64,000 nucleotides of DNA from the NCBI GenBank assembly GCA_944990035.1, contig CALYLX010000138.1, positions 203,974 through 267,973 of the forward strand. The letters run 5' to 3'. Position 1 is the first letter of the stretch, and each line of letters starts with the position of its first letter. The stretch comes from Clitopilus passeckerianus (taxonomy: Eukaryota; Basidiomycota; Agaricomycetes; Agaricales; Entolomataceae). Positions 24,675-35,410 of the stretch are shown here, piece after piece. A program made the position numbers and the translations under genes. The notes under the pieces are model-generated. The model was not told the DNA's origin. It did not search any database and saw nothing but the letters and a program-made list of their open reading frames with translations.

Positions 24675-26001
24675 ATGTCTGCCCTCTTCCAAGCAACTGC
24701 TTCTGCTCCGGTTAACATTGCCTGCATAAAGTTAGTCACTGACACCGATGCTGATGACTATTGAACTGACGACGAGCTAGATACTGGGGCAAACGCGACA
24801 CGAAGCTCATCTTGCCCACCAACTCGTCTCTGTCTGTTACTCTTGATCAGGATCACCTGAGATCTACCACCACTTCACGAGCGGACCCATCGTTCACCAA
24901 GGACAGGCTCTGGCTGAATGGCAAGGAAGAGGAGATCAAGGAAGGCGGCCGTATGTCCACATGTATCGCTGAAATGAAGCGTCTCCGAAAACAAACGGTC
25001 GAAGACAAGAACGCCGACGAGCCCAAGGTATGTCTTCCCATCTGTACCAACATCATATACTAAATCTCGTCCAGCTCTCAACTTTGTTCGTGCACATCGC
25101 GTCTTACAACAACTTCCCGACGGCCGCTGGTCTGGCTTCATCCGCATCCGGATTCGCCGCACTCGTAGCTTCCCTTGCACAGCTCTACAAACTCCCCGTC
25201 TCCCCATCCACCCTCTCCCTCATCGCAAGGCAAGGCTCAGGCTCCGCATGTCGATCTCTCTACGGAGGCTTCGTCGCCTGGGAGCAAGGCACCTCTCCCA
25301 CTGGCGAGGACTCGCTTGCGATCGAAGTCGCGCCCCAATCTCATTGGCCGGAAATGCATGCACTTATCTGCGTAGTCAACGATGCCAAGAAGGGCACCTC
25401 ATCCACCAGCGGTATGCAACGCACCGTCGAGACCTCCGCCCTCCTCCAACACCGCATCAAGCACATCGTTCCCCAACGTATGAAGGACATCTCGAAAGCC
25501 ATCCTCGAGAAGGATTTCGACACCTTCGCAGCTATCACCATGGCCGACTCTAACCAGTTCCACGCCGTCGCGCTCGACACCGAGCCTCCGATCTTCTACA
25601 TGAACGATGTCAGCCGAGCTATCATCGCGCTTATCGTCGAGTACAATCGTGTCAGCGTGGAAGCCGGAAAAGGACGCAAGGCAGCGTATACCTACGATGC
25701 TGGACCAAATGCCGTCATCTACACTCTCAAGGAGAACGTGAAAGAGATCGTCGAGCTCGTTCTCAAGTACTTCCCTCAGAAGGAAGGCTCGTTCAAGGAC
25801 GTCGAGGGCCTCTTCCCTGGTGTTGATATCGCACAAGTTGGCGGATCCGTTGTCGCGGGCTTTAACGAGGCCGTGGCGAAGCAGTTTGAGGTTGGCGCTG
25901 TTAAGGGATTGATCCACACCAAGGTTGGTGATGGACCGAGGGCTTTGGGTGCTGAGGAGTCGTTGTTGGGTGTGGATGGTCTGCCCAAGACGGTCGCCTA
26001 G
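24675..26001 (+). CDS. MVD1: mevalonate diphosphate decarboxylase
   Basis: This cytosolic GHMP-type enzyme carries out the ATP-dependent decarboxylation of mevalonate diphosphate to isopentenyl diphosphate, supplying sterols and other isoprenoids. There are three exons. Exon 1 is [19 protein letters not shown] with a phase-2 intron inside the Lys codon. Exon 2 covers [20 protein letters not shown] to DEPK. Exon 3 runs from [13 protein letters not shown] to the TAG at 25999. Signature residues are YWGKRD, the GHMP loop [37 protein letters not shown] and [12 protein letters not shown]. The C-terminal end is typical. Length and order are intact with no frameshift. A long antisense frame across exon 3 is a codon-bias shadow. 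Confidence 0.97.
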
Positions 26002-26494
26002 AGGATGGTGATACCCAACGAGCGGAAAGGAAGTAGCAATTATATTGGATGCCGTAATCTCTCTTGCATATCTCATTGGATTTCATAGAAGGAATATAAT
26101 CTAACCGATCTCTGATTATGATTTCAATCAGGCGACAGGCCTATCTTCCCCGTCAATTGTGATCTCGAAGACGTCGAGCATCTTTCTGGATACGCTGCGG
26201 ATAGCTCCCGATATTGCTCCGTTTCCTTTTGTGACCAGCTTCACACCTGTTCGAGATCTCACGAAGTGTACACTCGCCAACGGTCTCCGCGGCTAGTATT
26301 CAATTAACTTCGAAGAAAACCCTTGGCACGGTGATGTCGAGGCGCACAGCATCTCATTGATACCGGTGACTTCATACCGTCCTACGCTCGGTTTCTTGAC
26401 AGCTCGAGCAACATGTGTGGATATGTTGTAGAAGATAAAAGGCAGCCCTTATGCTTGCAGATAGGGCAGGTCCCTCGAGACTTCAGTTCCTTCG
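26002..26494. other. intergenic region upstream of GH128 copy 1
   Basis: This stretch of 493 bp holds the 3' end of MVD1 and the promoter of the first GH128 gene. No additional gene was recognised. Confidence 0.5.
26434..26442 (+). promoter_or_regulatory. TATA-like element of GH128 copy 1
   Basis: GATAAAAGG lies about 55 nt upstream of the start at 26495. A very similar GATAAAAG element lies at nearly the same distance upstream of the second GH128 gene, which supports it being functional. Confidence 0.45.
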
Positions 26495-27729
26495 ATGTTC
26501 TGTCGAGCTTCTTCTCTCTTCCTGTCTTTGCTGTTCCTCTCACCGACGACGGCTTTGGGCCAGATATTCAATTCATCTGCTAAAACTGGTCTCGCATGGC
26601 CAAATAGGAATTCATTGAGCATCGACCAGTTTGCGATTACCGGGAGAGTAGGCTGGTTGGTTCTCTATCGTATTCAACTCGCAAACTCGGGCTCAACCGG
26701 ATTCATTCATCTCCTTGCTTTTTGTTTTGATTTAGGTACTACACTTGGAGTCCCGACCCAGTCACCACAGATATGGAATATGTCCCAATGCTCTGGGGGT
26801 CAAAGTCCGTTGCTGAGTTCTCCAGGACTATCAACAAGACGATACGGAATTATAACGTCAAATCCGTCTTGGCTATGAACGAGTTCGTTCGATCTCATAT
26901 ATATTCAGTCCGCTCCTTGTCAGCTCACCTGTGGTTTATCAAATCCGTGTAGGCCTCAACAAGACGACCAAGCGAACATTTCTCCAGCTGATGCCGTGAA
27001 CCTGTGGATACAGTATATCGAACCCTTGAAAGCCCAGGGCATCAGGTTAGGAAGTCCCGCTCCGTCAAACGCAGCTTCAGGGCAGAAATGGCTGCAGGAT
27101 TTCTTCACCTTATGCGCCGGACAATGTTCAGTTGACTTCATCGCTTTGCGTAAGTCTCCCCCAGCTTCATAAATATTCTACTTCCCACTGAACTAAGTTT
27201 CTTGTAGACTTCTACGGCGTCGACGCTGATGCATTCATCAAATATGTCAAAGGCTTCCACGATGCGTTCCAGAAGCCCCTATGGGTTACAGAGTTTGCTT
27301 GTCAGAATTATTATAACACCTCATTGCAGTGCAGCTACGATGATGTTGTGACATTCATGAACAAATCCCAGGCGTTCTTGGAAGGCGCCTCTTATGTGGA
27401 GAGGTATTCGTGGTTTGGTGCCGCGACGGATTTGCATGGGGTTAATCAGGTAGGAAATTCCTTCAAGTTTGCAATATTCCGAAGAGAAATTCTGATACGT
27501 TCTCCAGGACAATGCCCTTTTGGATACTCATGGACGCCTGAACGACCTTGGCAAGAAATATATCAACTGTTCAGAACCTTGTCCCGTCCCAGAATATTTT
27601 ATTCCACATAAGACTCCAAAGGGGGATGAGGATAACGGAGTTTCTGCCTTGTCAGCACTCTCGACACTGTACCTACTTCTGCTCGCAGCCATGATACCTC
27701 TAGTAGTTTCCGTCGCTTCTTCGGCCTAG
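26495..27729 (+). CDS. GH128 glucan endo-1,3-beta-glucosidase, copy 1, GPI-anchored
   Basis: This is a predicted secreted or wall-anchored endo-beta-1,3-glucanase (Asl1-like glycosyl hydrolase fold), likely acting on the fungal cell wall. The signal peptide is MFCRASSLFLSLLFLSPTTALG. The mature start KTGLAWPN and the joined motif W-YYTWSPDP (intron inside the Trp codon, donor gttggt) are typical of GH128. Predicted catalytic Glu residues lie in AMNE-PQQ (split by an intron in the Glu codon) and PLWVTEFACQ. Other conserved segments are VDFIALHFYGVDADAF and VERYSWFGA. A hydrophobic C-terminus (LYLLLLAAMIPLVVSVASSA) indicates a GPI anchor. A diverged paralog lies 4.9 kb downstream in opposite orientation (32611-33817) and shares intron positions. 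Confidence 0.88.
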
Positions 27730-27915
27730 TCGCTGGTAGACTAGCGGGCATTGATACAACCCTGAAAGAACATTGACCGGCGATCATCGTTGTTCAGCAT
27801 TGCCGTAACTCGCGAAATGAATTGTCTCGGGCTTTTCAATGAAGAGGAATGGGTCTGCCGAGCAACAGCCAGCGTGTCCACTAACCTCGAGAACGCTGGC
27901 ATTTTGGGGGGCAGT

Positions 27916-29680
27916 ATGACGAACACCAGTAATCAAGATGCGCCAGGCTCCGTCAAAAGCATGTGAGTTTCTGGGATCATGTCTTATTTCAAGCTCTGCT
28001 TATGCATGGACTCGGATAGCGCCACTTTATTGGTGAAGCTGCAGGGTATGGGCAGACACGCACATCTCGTGGCGAAGACTCACCGAAATGAATAATAGAT
28101 GAAGTCTCGGAATTAGCTGGAAGAGAAGCAAATCGTGTTACCAACCTCGAAAGTGACTTAGAAGCCTACAAGCTCTTGTGCGCGGAGTTGAGGCAAGAAC
28201 GGGATCGTCTTCGGAGTATGCACGGCGAGACGGTTCAAATTCAAATTCAAGACCAGGAGGAGGGGGAAGTGAAGCCTATACCAGAAATAACGAAGACGCC
28301 GGTGTGTATTCTTCTCATATCGAACTACTATCTCATTCAATGAAAATCTAGACAGATAACAATCGTGTCGTTGCGGTATTTGACGGCAATGGAACAATAT
28401 TCCATCAAGAGAATATCCTGAAAGGGAGAAAAGGAGGCAGAGAAGCAGCGGAAATTCTCCGCAAGAAGATCCTGGAGTTCTTGGAACAGGCTTATGGCTC
28501 AATGGACTACAAGCTATGGATCAGAATATTCATTAACAAGTGGGGTATGTTGGATGCATACGAGCAGGATGGAAGTTCCACTGTGACCGGGTCATCGCTA
28601 GAGGTGGCTTTCAACAACTTCATCTACGGCTTCAATGGGTCGTCGGAATGCGTCCTGATGCTTGACGTAGGCGAGAGTAGGGACGCCGCTATTACCAGAG
28701 TTCGAGGTAGCTGGTGTTTGGCCCGCAATGAACAATGCTGACGAAGATGCCTTAGCCAATATTGAGGAAGAAATGAGGATTCCACAGACGACAAAAATCA
28801 TTTTTGGAGGTATTTGCACCCGCATCCTTTGCAAATTTGTAGGTCCAGTCGTTGACGCATTCCTTCAGGCTGCATAAACGCGACAGTCAAGGACCTCTTG
28901 AAGTCGTACATCGCGGCCGGGCAGGGCGAGAAACTCATAATGTTCTCCACGCATCCCAACGTGACGAAGGAGATTGACTCCCGTGCATACCTGACGTCCT
29001 GGAACTCTTCTCACAGGTCCGACTGGGTTCTGCTGATGAACGCTCGACAGACGACATTGCAGGCGACGAGGACGGCCCACGGCCAATGACTGGTGACCGC
29101 CGATTAGAGCGAAGATATGCGCGCTACCTTGACCCCGTGAGCAATAAATGGATTATCATTTTCTCCTTACTCACCTCACAACGTTGAACAGCATCCAGAG
29201 CGATGTAGGTTTCCGGCTGCAGTGGGGGGTCAAATTTCTGACAAATTATTGATAGTACGACATGAGCCGTGCCCACAGCTCCACCTTACAGACAAATGCA
29301 CTCGGAAGAATTGCAAGTATGCCCACGACATCAAGTTGTCGTTGCAGTCGCTCCGTGACATGCGAGATGCTTTTAGTGATATCCCCTGCAGATCTGTACA
29401 GAAAGGTACGTTGGTATCCAGTGATCTTCATAAGGCCGAGCCTACACTACCATTAGAAGTCCCCTGCAAGTGGGGAAAGGCATGTTACTATGCTCATTCG
29501 TGCCGGCGTGGAATGTCATGTGGATTTGTGAGGACAGGAGATTGCTGGTTTGGGGGAGGTACGTTCAACGGGGCAAGATGGAAAAGCCGATCTAACTGTT
29601 CTATAGGAAAGCGACACAAGGCCTCGCCCGATGACGATTCACAGTCACCAGTATATGTGTTCCGAAAGTATCAGAAGTAG
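27916..29680 (+). CDS. NYN-like (DUF7923-type) and CCCH zinc-finger protein, copy 1
   Basis: I infer eight or more exons. A short N-terminal exon (MTNTSNQDAPGSVKS) leads through a coiled coil (EVSELAGREANRVTNLESD, LEAYKLLCAELRQERDRL) to a domain beginning VVAVFDGNGTIFHQ. It continues through KLWIRIFINKWGMLDAY, VLMLDVGES and TTKIIFGGCINATVKD to GEKLIMFSTHPN. A linker is followed by CCCH fingers: CPQLHLTDKCTRKNCKYAH (C-x8-C-x4-C-x3-H) and CKWGKACYYAH (C-x5-C-x3-H). The middle domain resembles the PIN/NYN-like domain that accompanies CCCH fingers in many basidiomycete proteins. Relative to copy 2, the DGDG motif is DGNG, and the HDTGY segment is INATV, so this copy may lack nuclease activity. 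I infer RNA binding; no substrate is known. Confidence 0.72.
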
Positions 29681-30550
29681 GTGCCTAAGGCGCCATAGCA
29701 TTTCATGCAGAGAGCTGTTGAAGAGGAGGGCAGTCTAGATGCTTTTAATATAATCCCGTTAGAGCATAGCTACCTATTATCCAAGGGTGTTTCAGAGAAT
29801 GTCTTCATTGTGGGTAGGTGTGCATAGGTACAGCGCATGGGCCCTGGGCAGGAACGCGGGTTCCGTGGTCACGTCTTTATTACGACGCAACCAAGCCCAT
29901 CCTAGATAATCACCGTGCTGTGAGCGGTAAAAACGCCGACCATTTTACCTTGCACAAAGACAGAGATAATCGAGCTCAGGGAAAGAGAGTGGGAAAAAGA
30001 ACTTGAAGCGTAGTGGTTCCTTCAAGCCAGAGGTAATGGTCTGATGCGGGTGACCAAGCCAATGACAGGAGGGAGTCGCTCTATTTGTACCTAGATTTCT
30101 GCACACTGGGTATATATCTCCAGGGTGGCCTGAGATGGGCCTCACCCCATGACGTGCCACCAGGCGCTCACCGCACCTAGTAACAGCCAAGATAGGTTCC
30201 ACCCCTCGACTCAAGCGCATCAAAGTAGCAGCTGTTCAGCAATGGTCGGCTAGTAAGTTTAAGGCAACCACGCAAAAGCCACAGGCATGAGATCTCCGTT
30301 CTCTGGAGTGGCAGATCTCGTAGACGGTACTTGACTATGCGGTCTTTGGTGACTTTTGCGTGGTACACGGTGGAAGACTGTTAAGCGCCCAGCGTGACAT
30401 CAAAGAAATGTGACCTTCACAGCATTGCCTAATGTCACAGAGATAAAGTTGAAGATCCCTCAAGGCGACCACGCGCTCTTTTAGTACGGAGTCCATCCCA
30501 TTGGCTAGAAGAACCAGCGAAGACGTGTGCTTCTGGATCTATGAAAGGTT
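29681..30550. other. intergenic between the two NYN/CCCH genes
   Basis: This 870-bp stretch has no supported gene. It should hold the 3' UTR of copy 1 and the promoter of copy 2. Short open frames on both strands look random. Confidence 0.5.
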
Positions 30551-32433
30551 ATGTCAACGGAGGGCACTTCTGATCATGATGCGGCTGCAAAGATGTACGT
30601 GAACCCTGATGGCCCCCGAGATTCACCAGTTGAACAGCTTTTGACGCTGGTTGTTTAACAGTGATTTACTTCTGAACGAGTTACGAGGTAATGTCTCGAC
30701 GGCAGTTGAATAAGCTTCAGTTTACTCATTGACTGCCAAGTTGAAATATCGAATCTCAGTGGAAAAGAAAATTCGCATGCTAGTCGAGTCCAAAGTTTGG
30801 AAGATGATTTAAACGCCTATAAGAGCCTCTGTAGTGACCTCAGGGCTGAAAAAGACAAATATAGGAATCTGTACTCCATCTCAGAGAAAGAGAAAGGAGA
30901 CTTGGAGAATTCAATCAAGGTATTCGTGTTCTTGCTTTCGAGTCACTTGTCTGAGTGCCTCCTCCCCAGGGACATCGAATTGTCGCCCTCCTCGATGGAG
31001 ATGGCGTCATTTTCTCACAACAATACATCCTCGGAGGACGCTACGGCGGCCAAGAGGCTGCTCAGACTCTGTCGAATGAGATCATACAATACCTCAAAGC
31101 GAATTATGGAGCGCAACCCTACCAACTCTGGGTCAAGATTTTTCTCAACAAGCGTGGCTTGGTCGAGGCTTATAAGCGCTTCGGCAATGTGAACGAGGGC
31201 CTTATTGAGACGAAATTTGAAGAATTTATGTCTGGATTCAATCAAGCTGCGGAGCGATTCTCGGTAGTTGATGTTGGAGCAATCAAGGAGGCTGCGGACG
31301 CAAAAATAAAAGGTTCCTTGCTTTCAGCTACTCCTTACCGCCGTCAGCATTCTAATCAGTTTTGCCATTAGCTCACCTTGAAGATGACCTCAAAATCCCG
31401 CAGACGGAGAAAGTCATATTTGGAGGTCAGCCAGTCAATCTGCCGTCTATTTCGTGCACTGCTCATTATGTTCCAGGCTGTCATGACACAGGCTATATTA
31501 ACTCCCTCAGGTCGCACATCACCTCTGGGTTCGGGGAAAAGCTCATCCTCCTGCCCGGTTACAACGAAGTGGCGTTTGGGATCGCCGACCTCGGCCTTCC
31601 CACCATGCCACCTCTCTCAAACCTATTCCTCTCACACAAACTCGGAAGTCCCTCTGGTTACTCGAATGGAGGGGCCTTCAATCCACCCCAGTCACCTCGC
31701 AAAAATCGAGGAAATAGTATTCAGACCGGAAATATGAATACATTCGCATCAAGGAGTATATCTCCTGTATCGCAGCTGGGGACGCCAGCGGCGAATTTCG
31801 CATCTTTGGATGGAGCCCCGTCAAGCAGTAAGAATGGGAATGCTCATAATACTGGGGAGCTACGGCCTCTTGACCCCAAGCTGGTTTGTTCCCGCTACAT
31901 CAAATCTTTTACTACCGCTGATGTTCCTTTTTCGATCTTAGTCTTTGTTCAAACGTGCGTCTGTCCCTTTATGCACCTACTACTCGACGCTAACCAGACT
32001 ATGCAGAGAATCCACCACCTTGTACCCGCTACTACGTCTCTGGGAAGTGCAAATATGGCGTAACATGCATTTACGCACACTATTATAGCCTGGATCCAAG
32101 CCAACTGGCTGAGATCAGGAAGAAAGCCAAGATCAACCCCTGTGATTCCATTATTAAGAGTGAGTATCGTGCCGAACTTAGGAGTCGGATACTGATATAC
32201 CTTGCCTACGCTAGAGTACCCCTGCTCCAAGGGCGACGCTTGTCCCTTTGGACACTATTGCCCACAAGGTGCGAAGTGCTTCTATCTCAAGAAGGGAAAT
32301 TGTAAGTTTGGAGGAGGTCAGTGTTTCGTTCTTCTATCTCAAGCCTGCTGTGGTTCTGACTTCTCGTCTCCCAGCTCCTGGCCATAGGTTAGCCGAAGCC
32401 CAAGCAGAAGCTCCCCAAGCGAATGCCACCTGA
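30551..32433 (+). CDS. NYN-like (DUF7923-type) and CCCH zinc-finger protein, copy 2
   Basis: This is the paralog of the preceding gene with matching exon phases. MSTEGTSDHDAAAKI is split in the Ile codon, then DLLLNELR, then a coiled coil (EISNLSGKENSHASRVQSLE, LNAYKSLCSDLRAEKDKY). The nuclease-like domain has RIVALLDGDGVIF, GGRYGGQEAAQ, LWVKIFLNKRGLVEAY, FSVVDVGAIKEAAD and EKVIFGGCHDTGYINSL, ending GEKLILLPGYNE. A Ser/Asn/Pro-rich linker follows. The fingers are CTRYYVSGKCKYGVTCIYAH (C-x8-C-x5-C-x3-H) and CSKGDACPFGHYC (C-x5-C-x3-H), then a Cys-rich CFYLKKGNCKFGG. The acidic residues expected of an NYN-type ribonuclease are present, unlike in copy 1. The architecture is analogous to metazoan Regnase (NYN plus CCCH), but homology of the nuclease domain is inference. 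Confidence 0.75.
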
Positions 32434-32610
32434 ACACATAGATGAGAGAATGTTGTGGCACGAAATGTATTGACTACGAATTTGAAGGATATATCCGAGA
32501 AATATACAAAGGGGTATATACTATTGGTATCTGTAAAGCATGTAAAGTGTTATAACGTACAACGAAGTTCTTGTTGGTATCACACGATCCAAGTGGCACG
32601 CAAAAGAAAT

Positions 32611-33817
32611 TTAGAATAGGTACAATATCACTACGATATAAGAAGCCAGGGCTATCCAATTGGCAGCCGTGCCCGAGAGCATATTGAGAGCACTGTTCTT
32701 AACTGTGGGTAGCCCGCTGTTCGGCGGTTCTGGGACGGCAGCAGGATTTGGTGCTGAAGCGCCAATGTACTGGGAGCCCAAGGGGGTGATCATTCCGTTG
32801 GAGTCCACAAGTGCATTGTACTAGATGGTACGATATAGTCAGAATTTTTGTTCCCAACATTCATCAGAAAAGAGAAATACATACCGGATTCACACCCTGC
32901 AGGTCTTTCATGGCACCATACCAGCTATACCTCTCCACGAAGGGCGAATTATCCATATAGGTCTGCGTCGTATTGAGGAAATTGACGACATCCGAATAGC
33001 TGCACCGCTTATTCATATCGGCAAAGTTCTGGCAATCCCATTCAGTGACCCAGAGAGGTCGTTGGAATGTGTTGTGGAAGTCTTCGACGTAGGCAATGAA
33101 CTCCGTGGCATTTATGCCGTACCAATCTACGGTGTGGGTTAGCTAAGTTCGAAGGAGATCTGAAATGGTGGGTAGGATGATGCTTACGGAAAGCAATGAA
33201 GTCAACGTTACATCCACCTGCACATGCCCCGAAGAAATCTTGTAGCCAGGTCTTGCCATTGGGTGCGCTAGAGGGCGCGGGGCTTCCCACTCGTATGCCT
33301 TGTGAACGGAGTGGCTCCAGCCACGTTTTCCAGAGAATTGCTCCGTCCTGAGGAGATAGATTTGACTGACCAGTTTGTTGAGGTCTGTGTTTTCAGGTTG
33401 AGCAGAGTGAAGGGGTAGTCCATTCCATGGGCTTACTCGTTCATTGCGAGCACATTCTTGACTTTGTGCTTGGAGATCGTATCGTTGATGGTGGTCCACT
33501 GGTCGATAGTCTTGGAACCCCAAAACTGAGGAACAAATTCTAGATCGGTATCTACAGGCCAGGTGGACCAGGTATAGTACCTGTATGAAGCCCAGATATT
33601 TAGCTATGAGCGACTAACCACGAATAGCCCGCACTCACCATGATATTTTCCCAGTGCTTCTGAACTGCGTGATATCCACGGTTGGGCCATTAGGCCATGC
33701 AAGTCCAGCCTTTGAGGTGGTATTCTGTATCTGCCTGGTGCTTAGGCGTGACACACCCAGCACGGTACTCGAGAATAGCAGAACTAAAGCGAGTGGGACT
33801 CGGAGAGGACAAAACAT
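32611..33817 (-). CDS. GH128 glucan endo-1,3-beta-glucosidase, copy 2, GPI-anchored
   Basis: This is the second GH128 paralog, convergent to NYN/CCCH copy 2 (177 bp between stop codons). The signal peptide is MFCPLRVPLALVLLFSSTVLG. SKAGLAWPNGPTVDITQF and STGKISW precede the first intron. The predicted acid/base Glu is split across an intron (AMNE-PQQTGQSNLSPQDG), exactly as in copy 1. GIRVGSPAPSSAPNGKTWL, CNVDFIAF, YGINATEFIAYVEDF, the second Glu in RPLWVTEWDCQ, and FVERYSWYGAM follow. A hydrophobic GPI-type tail ends NWIALASYIVVILYLF. Reading frames are intact. Cell-wall beta-1,3-glucan remodelling is the family role. Confidence 0.88.
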
Positions 33818-33870
33818 CGTTGGTTATTGTACGAGAGGGTATTTGGGCCTCCATCCGGCAGAACCCAGGC

Positions 33871-33878
33871 TTTTATCG
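33871..33878 (-). promoter_or_regulatory. TATA-like element of GH128 copy 2
   Basis: The minus strand reads GATAAAAG about 55 nt upstream of the start at 33817, matching the element upstream of copy 1. Confidence 0.45.
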
Positions 33879-34187
33879 TCGATTGGAGAAATCGTCATCT
33901 GCGATGAGCGTTGCCCAGCAAAACATGAGCTTTGGAGCTGTCCTGACATGACGAGGCTGTGGGGTTGGCTCTCTTAGGCGCCCAGTGAACTTATGCTCCG
34001 TATGGAAATTCCCCCAATATTGCAGTAAGGAGGCCTCTCCAAGTCGTAACGATAGTTGAACCGTGCAAGGGTGTTGTTACAAGAAATATATTTGAAGCTT
34101 ACTGTATGCAAGGTGGTGGATGAGAAGAGCACGCAAGCCGATCAAACGCGGACAAATTCTGCGGCGCAAACTGCCACCAACAAAATC
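33879..34187. other. divergent intergenic region GH128 copy 2 / pterin dehydratase-like gene
   Basis: About 310 bp between the TATA-like element and the next start codon. Nothing further was recognised. Confidence 0.45.
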
Positions 34188-35263
34188 ATGTTGGCTGCCC
34201 GTACCCCGACCTTCCGCTCGTCGTCCTCGTCTGTTCGCTGTATACCAATACCAAGACGCAGAGTTCTGCTACCTCAAAGCCATGTCATATCTAGACTGTA
34301 CTCCGAGAACAGCAAACCTCCAGCTCGGAGCTCTGACGCTTCCCTGACGGAAAGACCAAAAGTTTCTGCAAATCTGGATAAAGCCCTTTCCATCCCACCC
34401 AGGGTCAAAGGCTGGCCCACACCCTGGCTAAACCAAAGTTCCTTCGAAAACTACATGCAACCTCTGTATGACCGTGGTTGGGGAATACGCTTCATGCCAC
34501 GGCTAAACAAGGAGCCCCGGACGCTTGGCCTGAGCGCTGGGTATAGGTTGAAGGGCTGGAACCAGACCATGAAGTTTCTCACCGAGTTGAATACGCTTTG
34601 CAGGAGGGAAAAGGTCAGTGTCCAAGCCCAGCAGATCCTCGGGATTCGAAACTAAAGAAACGCATTTGTATACAGCACCACCCCGTCTCGTTCTCAATAT
34701 ACAACAACCCAACCCATGCAGATATCAAGCTTATGGTACAAACCCACTCCGCTGTGCGTCCAGCAGGCTTCGTACGGGATGCTGAAGATACCGCAGAAAG
34801 AGAAGCCCTCGAACTACCTGGCCCAACCCTCCGTGACGTCCGCCTTGCCGTTCTCATCCACAACCTATGGGAAGAGGAGGCGACTGCCCCAACCACCGAC
34901 CAGCCTAACTTATCTCACGTCGAATGGATGAAAATGCTACAAAAGCTCATGGGTGATCCGTTGGACCCCAACCCAAAAGCCAGCTCCTCAGAAGCAGATA
35001 AGGTGGAAATGGCTTTCAATCCGAACTCTACCCGAGGAGGACTTTGGACGCCTGTTTCCATGCAACCTTCTTGGAGTCAGCTGGCGTGCGAGATGGCGAG
35101 GTGTAACGATAAACCTATCAGTACTGCCTACAACTGGGCAATTGGGAAGGTGGACATTTCTGAGGATGCCAGTCGCGAGGATGGGAAAGATACGAAGAAG
35201 GGGAGGAAGAGGAGGAATTATTTTATAAGAACGACCAAGGCCAAGAAGGGAGGTACTCTCTGA
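34188..35263 (+). CDS. mitochondrial pterin-4a-carbinolamine dehydratase-like protein
   Basis: This protein of about 330-340 aa has one intron, placed just before HHPVSFSIYNN. The N-terminus MLAARTPTFRSSSSSVRC, continuing with RRRVLLP and SRLYS, is Arg/Ser-rich without acidic residues, a typical mitochondrial presequence. The central region reads GYRLKGWNQTMKFLTELN, then the HHP motif, then NNPTHADIKLMVQTH. This is the layout of the PCD/DCoH fold, in which the paired His are catalytic. A C-terminal region of about 110 residues with a basic end (KKGRKRRNYFIRTTKAKK) is not part of the classic small enzyme. The family normally recycles 4a-hydroxytetrahydropterin; whether this larger protein does so is uncertain, and it may have a structural mitochondrial role. 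Confidence 0.62.
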
Positions 35264-35410
35264 AATTGAGACATGTACCTATTGCGGTCCCGGGGAAGAG
35301 AACAGTGGACTTGTTCGCATCTTACTATTCTATTCTAGACAGATCAATAACGATAAAGTGATATTTTTACCAGTCCCAGTTCTTGGGGGACGTCGAGTAC
35401 AGATTGCCCA

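Noticed and set aside
25399..26076. Long antisense open frame across MVD1 exon 3
   Set aside because: It lies fully opposite a strongly conserved enzyme exon and has no recognisable domain; it is a codon-composition shadow.
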